Shown: piece after piece, positions 58,901 through 64,000 of the stretch
Numbering within the stretch: the stretch's first letter is position 1
Layout of the letters: every line of letters starts with the position of its first letter
Assembly (NCBI RefSeq): GCF_040115645.1
Contig: NC_089576.1
Location: 682,001 to 746,000, forward strand
DNA length: 64,000 nt
From: Euwallacea fornicatus
Taxonomy: Eukaryota; Arthropoda; Insecta; Coleoptera; Curculionidae
Reading direction: 5' to 3'
Notes under the pieces: model-generated
What the model was told of the DNA's origin: nothing
The model's database searches: none
What the model saw: only the letters and a program-made list of their open reading frames with translations
Made by a program: the position numbers and the translations under genes

Positions 58901-61893
58901 CTCTAACAGCATTGTTGACGTCACTTTTTTTGTAAACAAGCCTATTGACCGTCCGTTAATAGGTATATATACGTGTTAGCTGCAACGTTTTACCATTTTA
59001 TTGAAATTACGGAAAAAAGCATGTTTTACTTCAAGTCTTAAAGTTCTTCCTCTGTGGCGAGTTTGCACTTCGGTTGATTATACAGGGTCCGTCCTGAAAT
59101 GCGGCCAAATTTGAGGAGATAATCCTTGGGCGAAAATGGGGAGTTTTCGCAGAAACGTCCGCAATTGCTCAATTTTTCACGTGCTGCTCCGTGGAGCGTG
59201 CCATTTTTTCGAAAAACGTCGGACTTGACAGTTCGCAATGTCGCTCACCGTCTACGAAGCCGATGATGCGCGAACTTCACAAATAGACGCAGCTTCTCTT
59301 TAGACGCGAAATTCCGACAAAGGAGCCGCTTGAGCTGGTACCGCTGCCTTTCGGCTTCCCGAAAGAGAACCGATAAGATCCGCTTAGTGGATTTTGCTCT
59401 GACGGCGAAATTATTTTGATACGAAAAAGGAAAATTATACTTCGATCCTGGTCTCCATCCAGAGAAACGCTCCGGTAGCCCGAGAAGCGCTTTGGAGTGT
59501 TCCAGTGAACTCCGGGTGCCGGAACTTTTTGCATGGAAATTCTATTAGGGGTACAAATAAGTTTCCGCCGTTTAACAAAGCATGGTCCCACCAGAAGGTT
59601 ATGCTGAAATTGCTAGATGTAAATCTTACTATCGCAAGTTTGATCAACTAGTAACAACATAACCTAGAAGTATTAGTGGTTTCGTATCAGCATCGCATTT
59701 TTTTTTCTTGCAAAAATGTCAAGTTTTGTGCCGAATAAGCGTCATTTGCGGGAACTTTTGATTTACTTCTTTAATTTGAAGAAATCTGCAGCTGAGGCGC
59801 ATCGATTGCTTGTAGAAGCATATGGTGAGGCTGCTTTGAGTGAGAGAAGTTGTCGTGAGTGGTTTCACAAGTTTAAAAACGGTGAGTTTAACGTGGAAGA
59901 CAAAGGACGCAGTGGAAGGCCGAAAACGTACGAAGATACGGAATTGGAAGTGTTATTGGAGGAAGATTCGTCTCAAACACAAAAAGAACTTGCACTTACA
60001 TTAGAAGTGACGCAACAAGCAATTTCACATCGTTTAAAAATGTTGGGAATGATTCAAAAACAAGGGAATTGGGTTCCTTATGAACTGAAACCCAGAGACG
60101 TCGAACGCCGATTTTGCATGAGTGAAATGCTGCTTGCCCGGCATAAAACAAAGGGTTTTTTGCATCGTGTAGTCACTGGGGATGAAAAATGGATCCATTA
60201 TGATAACCCAAAGAAGAAGAAATCATGGGGTCCACCTGGCCATGTTTCAACATCAGTAGCCAAATCAAATATTCATGGAAAAAAACTCATGTTGTGTATT
60301 TGGTGGGATCAACTTGGTGTTGTATATTATGAGTTGCTCAAATCGAACGAAACTATTACTGGAACTCTCTACCGAACACAATTAATGAGATTGAGCCGAG
60401 CACTCAAGGAAAAACGCGCTCATTACTACTCTAGACATGACAAGATTATTCTCCTACATGATAATGCTCGTCCGCATGTTGCGGCACCGGTTAAAACCTA
60501 TTTGGAAACACTTAATTGGGAAGTCCTACCCCACCCGCCATATTCACCAGACCTTGCCCCATCCGACTACCACTTGTTTCGATCAATGGCACACGGTCTG
60601 TCTGAGCAGCGCTTTACATCATATGAAGATACCAAAAATTGGGTCGATTCATGGGTAGCTTCAAAAGATGAAGAGTTTTTTCGCCGTGGTATCCGAATGC
60701 TGCCAGAAAGATGGGAAAAAGTAGTGGCCGTTGATGGGCAATACTTTGAATAAAACGTAATATCCCGTTCTTTCACAATTAATTCCAATTTTTTTATAGA
60801 AAACGGCGGAAACTTATTTGTACCCCTAATAGTTGAAACTCCAGCGTTTCCGAGATATTTACACGCTCAGTGCCTTGCTGAGGAGCGGTACTGCAACCCG
60901 ATTGAACTTTTGACAGATTTCCGGGCTTGAAACGACCGGAAGCTTGACGTATTTCCGTTTTCAGGCATTTAGTGTTGGTGCAGAAATCGGTAGAACGAAG
61001 GCGAAGTGACCGATGAAAAGGAAATCGCGAGCGAAAAAACGGAGCTTGAAATGTCTTGCTTGAGCCCTCAGGAGCGATGAAGGGACGCGTGGCGTACTAA
61101 CGATACGTGGAAAATGTGGACATTTGGCCCTGAGCAGTGAAACAAAATGGAAAAAAAGTTATGGGCGATAAGGGGACAGCTTTAAGGCGTACAAAGAATT
61201 AATTACCTATCGGCTATTAATTTCCTCGATGACCTGGTTCCTTATCGAGTGACTTTTACATGTTTTGAGCGTAGCACCGAAGTTATAAAATGCCTTTATT
61301 TCGACAAGGAACGGATTTTATCTGAAGAACTGATTAGTCTATTAATATCTCATAGCTATACGAGCAGGAAAAAACTTAGACGATAAACAGGAAACACACA
61401 CGTAGCTTAAGGGGATGTTTTGAGTTGCGTTAATAGCGTGTGCATTTTTGAAATTGATTGAAAACGCATTATTAAACGCTTTCGGTATCAATCGAGATGA
61501 TTTTTGTAAAACTTAGCCTTGTCGGGACAATGATACATTATTAAAACATTACTTTATCTGTGCAAGCAAGCGTAATAATAAAATTATAATAACAAAATGT
61601 TAATGATGTATTACCCACTCTTTTAACTGAAATTCTATTCTAGAAACGAACAGAACTCGAATCGAAAAGCGCACTGCTTTGTGATGGAGGTGATCACACA
61701 TAACGTAAATAATACAAAACGAGTACCGTATAAGTACTAATTTTCTTAAATCCACAAATACCTGCAGGGGACAATGCTGCACGCACTGGGCCTCGACCTC
61801 CCTCTCGACGGTCGCATAGTCAATGACACCTGACGTACTCGATATCACTAAACTAATCACCAGAAAATAAGTCTCTACCGTCATCTTATACAC
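40192..61893 (-). CDS. sev: Sevenless/ROS1 receptor tyrosine kinase
   Basis: A single-pass receptor kinase; in flies it receives Bride-of-sevenless and specifies the R7 photoreceptor through Ras. The signal-peptide exon is 61893-61762 (TVETYFLVISLVISSTSG). Cysteine-rich exons are 56494-56435, 50194-50135 and 50081-49915. Next come fibronectin III modules (49858-49036), a YWTD/LDLR-B propeller (about 48990-47830, FAPLDISVDWINNQLYILGE), FN3 (about 47830-47060), propeller two (about 47060-45470, GRLTDVDSVGSIAVDWIGKK), FN3 modules (45440-44690), propeller three (44670-43790, GLALDWLERSLYYVEG), further FN3 (43780-42240) and a membrane segment (FIATLLPISICIIIVICFGY). The kinase has LGSGAFGEV, AVKTLKKG, VHRDLACRN, IGDFGLARDIYKNDYY and LLPVRWMAPES, with catalytic residues intact. 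The tail ends at 40192. The SP-to-cysteine exon link rests on phase-0 junctions and ROS1-like Cys-x3-Cys spacing. The gene spans 21.7 kb because of two large 5' introns. Confidence 0.95.
50195..56434. other. sev: Large sevenless intron (6.2 kb)
   Basis: No coding sequence or transposase was recognised. The open frames here are short and have no domain. Noted are several ATTGG (CCAAT-box) motifs at about 50369, 50712, 50749 and 51125, a 12-bp TTTGGCGCCAAA palindrome at 52337-52348, and a TA microsatellite at 55909-55932. The intron begins downstream of a cysteine exon and may hold regulatory sequence. Confidence 0.5.
55909..55932. repeat. (AT)12 microsatellite followed by T run
   Basis: Twelve AT dinucleotides are followed by nine or ten T residues. 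They cause the isoleucine/tyrosine alternation in an otherwise meaningless minus-strand frame. Confidence 0.9.
57363..58088. mobile_element. Non-autonomous DNA element with ~90-bp terminal inverted repeats
   Basis: The left arm (57363-57457) and the reverse complement of the right arm (57998-58088) match at most positions over about 90 bases, beginning ATATACAGGGTGGTCA and continuing TTAGTGCGGTCTCGGAAGAT through GAACTCGAT. The ends abut TATA on both sides, which fits a TA or TATA target duplication. The 540-base interior has no open reading frame. It contains two further CATACAG...ACCCCATAT blocks (57490-57555 and 57778-57874) resembling internal copies of the ends. Superfamily not assigned. 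Confidence 0.8.
59545..60829 (+). mobile_element. Full-length mauritiana-type mariner transposon
   Basis: 29-bp terminal inverted repeats, starting TTAGGGGTACAAATAAG, are identical at both ends. They are flanked by TA on each side (59543-59544 and 60830-60831), the target-site duplication of Tc1/mariner elements. Its 1,285-bp length is the usual mariner size. It holds one uninterrupted transposase frame. It lies in the first sevenless intron, opposite in orientation to that gene. Perfect ends and an unbroken frame imply recent insertion. Confidence 0.96.
59716..60753 (+). CDS. Mariner transposase (DD34D), apparently intact
   Basis: A cut-and-paste transposase of 345 residues, the same length as the Mos1 enzyme. 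The N-terminal half holds two helix-turn-helix regions (about residues 9-50 and 84-112) that bind the inverted repeats. The WVPYEL motif is at 119-124. The catalytic triad is visible and correctly spaced: D156 in TGDEKWIHYD, D249 in LLHDNARPH and D284 in YSPDLAPSDYHLF, the last 34 residues apart as DD34D requires. There is no stop or frameshift. It starts MSSFVPNK like mauritiana-subfamily enzymes. The second position after the first Asp motif (IHYDNPKKKKSW) is also family-typical. Whether it is active cannot be read from sequence. Confidence 0.96.
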   Translation: MSSFVPNKRHLRELLIYFFNLKKSAAEAHRLLVEAYGEAALSERSCREWFHKFKNGEFNVEDKGRSGRPKTYEDTELEVLLEEDSSQTQKELALTLEVTQQAISHRLKMLGMIQKQGNWVPYELKPRDVERRFCMSEMLLARHKTKGFLHRVVTGDEKWIHYDNPKKKKSWGPPGHVSTSVAKSNIHGKKLMLCIWWDQLGVVYYELLKSNETITGTLYRTQLMRLSRALKEKRAHYYSRHDKIILLHDNARPHVAAPVKTYLETLNWEVLPHPPYSPDLAPSDYHLFRSMAHGLSEQRFTSYEDTKNWVDSWVASKDEEFFRRGIRMLPERWEKVVAVDGQYFE

Positions 61894-62512
61894 CCCGTAT
61901 TTATCGGGAAACCGTCATTGCGGCCCTCAAAAACAAGCAATTTTCGCGCGGAAAATCGTCTCATAAGCGCGAACTGTCGGGTACCCGTCGACCAGTACCG
62001 CTCACAGAGCATGTGAGTACTCTGGTCGAAAATAGAGTGGGGCAATAACGAACCTTAACAAAGTCACGCCCCCGTATATACAGTGTTCATCAAACGACAA
62101 GTGTACTGGGCAGACATGACTGTACGTTTTCGCTATTATTTTTGGAATATTGAGAAGAGAGGATTATGGAATTGCGATTGCTGGCCGTAGTGATTTGCGA
62201 TGATTTGTGAAACTGTCTCCCGAGGGCCTCAACGGGGGCAAAAACTGAGATTGAAAGCACACTGTAACAGGCGTTATTTCACGGTCGTAGACGAAAGGGT
62301 AACCGTTTCCGTCCGTTTTTATTATGATTAGGTAGTGTGTGCGACAATTAGACCTGTTGGTTTCTCTCCCTTCGAGAACCCTCTTCTTCATTTGCCCATT
62401 TCCGGATCGGCCTAATTGTTTAAACAAGTCGGATAATTAGGGTGTGGTCGAAAATTCTGAAGCCGTTGAAGCCTTTTACGGAAGAGCCCGTGACAAGATT
62501 ATTTTTAATATA
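61894..62512. other. Upstream flank of sevenless
   Basis: No coding sequence was recognised. A CACCCCGTAT motif (inverse ATACGGGGTG) lies directly before the sevenless start codon, at about 61890-61900. The sevenless promoter should be here or beyond. Confidence 0.4.
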
Positions 62513-63188
62513 CAGACACTCAAAAAAGTATTCATACAGCCGGAAAAAAATCCTGTAAACCGTAACTTTTGACTGATTTTGTTGAAATTTTGCATAATGA
62601 AAATTCAAACCGAAACTAAATTTGCCTAATTGAGCAACTTTTGAAAATTTAACTTTCACAGTGCTTTTCAGCGTTTAAAAAAAAACTCCGTTTCGAAAAC
62701 TTCTTGTGCGGTGGAAATATTTCAATGTGGTTTTAACATTCCTGCAGAGAGGATTTTTCTTCATGTATCCTGAAAATTTGATCAAAATCGAACAACAAAT
62801 AAGGGAGTTGCGGCCTTTCAGAAACGCCAAAGAGTGACGATTTTCGCGCAAAATGACGGAACTTTGACATTTTTGACGACTTTAAAAAGCTGCAACTCCC
62901 TTATTTCTTGTTCGATTTTGATCAAATTTTCAGGATATATGAAGAAAAATCCCCTCTACAAGAATCTTAAAACCACATTGAAAAATTTCCACCGCACAAG
63001 AAGTTTTCAAAACGGATTTTTTTTAAACGCTGGAAATCACTCTAAAAGTTAAAATTTCAAAAGCTACTCAATTACGCAAATTGAGTTTCGGTTTGAATTT
63101 TCATTATACAAAATTTGAACAAAATCAGTCAAAAGTTACGGTTTACAGAATTTTTTTCCGGCTGTATGAATACTTTTTTGAGTAACTG
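62513..63188. mobile_element. Foldback MITE, Tc1/mariner-like ends
   Basis: A 676-bp near-palindrome: the left arm (62513 to about 62820) and right arm (about 62880 to 63188) are reverse complements over roughly 300 bases with scattered mismatches, around a loop of about 60 bases. The ends read CAGACACTCAAAAAAGTATT and, inverted, CAGTTACTCAAAAAAGTATT. TA flanks both sides (62511-62512 and 63189-63190), as for Tc1/mariner insertion. There is no transposase, and the open frames in it are by-products of the arms. RNA from it would form a long hairpin. Confidence 0.9.
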
Positions 63189-64000
63189 TACGTCGCGAAT
63201 CGGATCGGAAAAACCTTCAATACTCGCCAGATTTATTCGTCAATTTCGTGCTGAAAACGTGAAATTTACAAAAGTACCACTTCCATTCTCTTTTATCGGT
63301 ACTTTCGTACATTTTCTCACGCTTTTGTTTACGTCACTCTGGTTCCTCATAGCGAATGTTTAGAAGGTACCAGTTCGTTATGTCGCATCATCTGGCCCTA
63401 CTGCGTGCCAGCGAGTACCCATCTCCAAACACCAAGAGGATGAAGTTTCCGAGTTGCTGGCATCCGATGGTCAATGACCATTCCCGTTGGGACCGAACGA
63501 TAGAATCAATTTAGCTCTCGCTCGTAAATTTTAAATTCCACAGATACATGCGACATGAGTTTTTCATTGGAGACACTAACTGGACTGTTTGGAGAAGCAC
63601 CGCGCAAATCAATTCGATTTAAACGAACCCCCCAAATAACAATATCACGTTTCATTACTCCTGCAACCATGGGTATTTACTTAACCAAACAAATGAGACA
63701 TTAATCGTCGCAACAATAGTTCTCTATGACGGTCTTAAAACACCAATAGAACCAATTTCGGACCTTTATATAAAACGAACGTGCTCCTAAAGTGTTTTAT
63801 AAAGGTAGCGAAACGCTAACAAAACCGATGAACCGAATGTTGTTCGAAATCCTATAAAATCGTTTATGTTGTTGCGACGCAACAATATTGTCGCACTGTA
63901 CAAGTACGCATTAGCGTATTAAGTGGCGTGTGAAGAAGGAAGTTTTAACACACGACCGTAAAATATTACGCACGAGCCGTAGGGGAGGATGACAATTACG
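63189..64000. other. Non-coding DNA at the right edge
   Basis: No open frame with recognisable content, RNA gene or repeat was seen. It lies upstream of sevenless, beyond the foldback element. Confidence 0.5.

Larger units (their letters stand above)
56495..61761. other. sev: First sevenless intron (5.3 kb) with mobile elements
   Basis: It contains the inverted-repeat element at 57.4-58.1 kb and the mariner at 59.5-60.8 kb. Outside these no gene was recognised. Further TACAGGGTG/CACCCTGTA motifs at about 58829 and 59080 hint at other element ends. Sequence at 58.4-59.5 kb is GC-richer than most of the window but carries no identifiable protein. Confidence 0.5.

Noticed and set aside
59079..61900. 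TATACAGGGTCCGTCC at 59080 and CACCCCGTAT at 61890 as possible ends of a larger element enclosing the mariner and sevenless exon 1.
   Set aside because: Similarity does not extend past the first dozen bases, and a coding exon lies inside.
62834..63363. Two plus-strand frames near 63 kb.
   Set aside because: They are made by the arms of the foldback element and its flank and have no protein similarity.

Overview
The window looks like nuclear DNA of an insect, probably a holometabolous one and possibly a beetle. That is inferred from gene content (sulfateless, a ZAD zinc-finger gene, sevenless with its signalling-type kinase), AT-rich intergenic DNA, many 45-60 nt introns with GTAAG/GTGAG donors next to multi-kilobase ones, and a mauritiana-type mariner. 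No bacterial or viral gene was seen. Exon joins were worked out by hand from splice sites and reading phase. Where I say phases agree, every junction was checked.

Layout, left to right. 1.3-5.5 kb (minus): sulfateless, the heparan sulfate N-deacetylase/N-sulfotransferase. 6.6-7.0 kb (plus): a FAM32A homologue, tail-to-tail with single-exon Alg2 (7.1-8.3 kb, minus). 9.0-19.9 kb (plus): Gopc/PIST, a Golgi coiled-coil and PDZ protein with an unusually long C-terminal tail. Its second intron contains a complete eight-exon gene on the opposite strand (10.9-13.4 kb) for an unrecognised secreted coiled-coil protein. 21.3-27.1 kb (plus): a 966-residue ZAD, AT-hook and 16-finger C2H2 protein. 28.2-33.2 kb (minus): an unrecognised, probably secreted protein with a repeated YVE-LKKP motif. 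35.6-36.3 kb (minus): Snx3, head-to-head with Snip1 (37.5-38.8 kb, plus). 40.2-61.9 kb (minus): sevenless/ROS1 receptor tyrosine kinase, whose signal-peptide and cysteine-rich exons are separated by 6.2 and 5.3 kb introns.

Mobile DNA sits mainly in the sevenless introns and upstream flank. It comprises an apparently intact 1,285-bp mariner (59.5-60.8 kb), a roughly 725-bp element with 90-bp terminal inverted repeats (57.4-58.1 kb), and a 676-bp near-palindromic foldback element (62.5-63.2 kb). Gopc introns hold paired 110-bp inverted-repeat units, a 30-bp tandem duplication, and a 1.24-kb inverted-repeat-bounded segment that shares the ATATACAGGGTG-type end with the 57-kb element.

The genes are ordinary neighbours, not a pathway cluster, although several serve the secretory route: Alg2 (N-glycan assembly), sulfateless (Golgi sulfation), Gopc (Golgi trafficking) and Snx3 (endosome-to-Golgi recycling). 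The less ordinary points are the two unrecognised secreted proteins, the repeated C-terminal motif of the ZAD protein, the Gopc tail, the Cys-x3-Cys exon series of sevenless, and the intact mariner.
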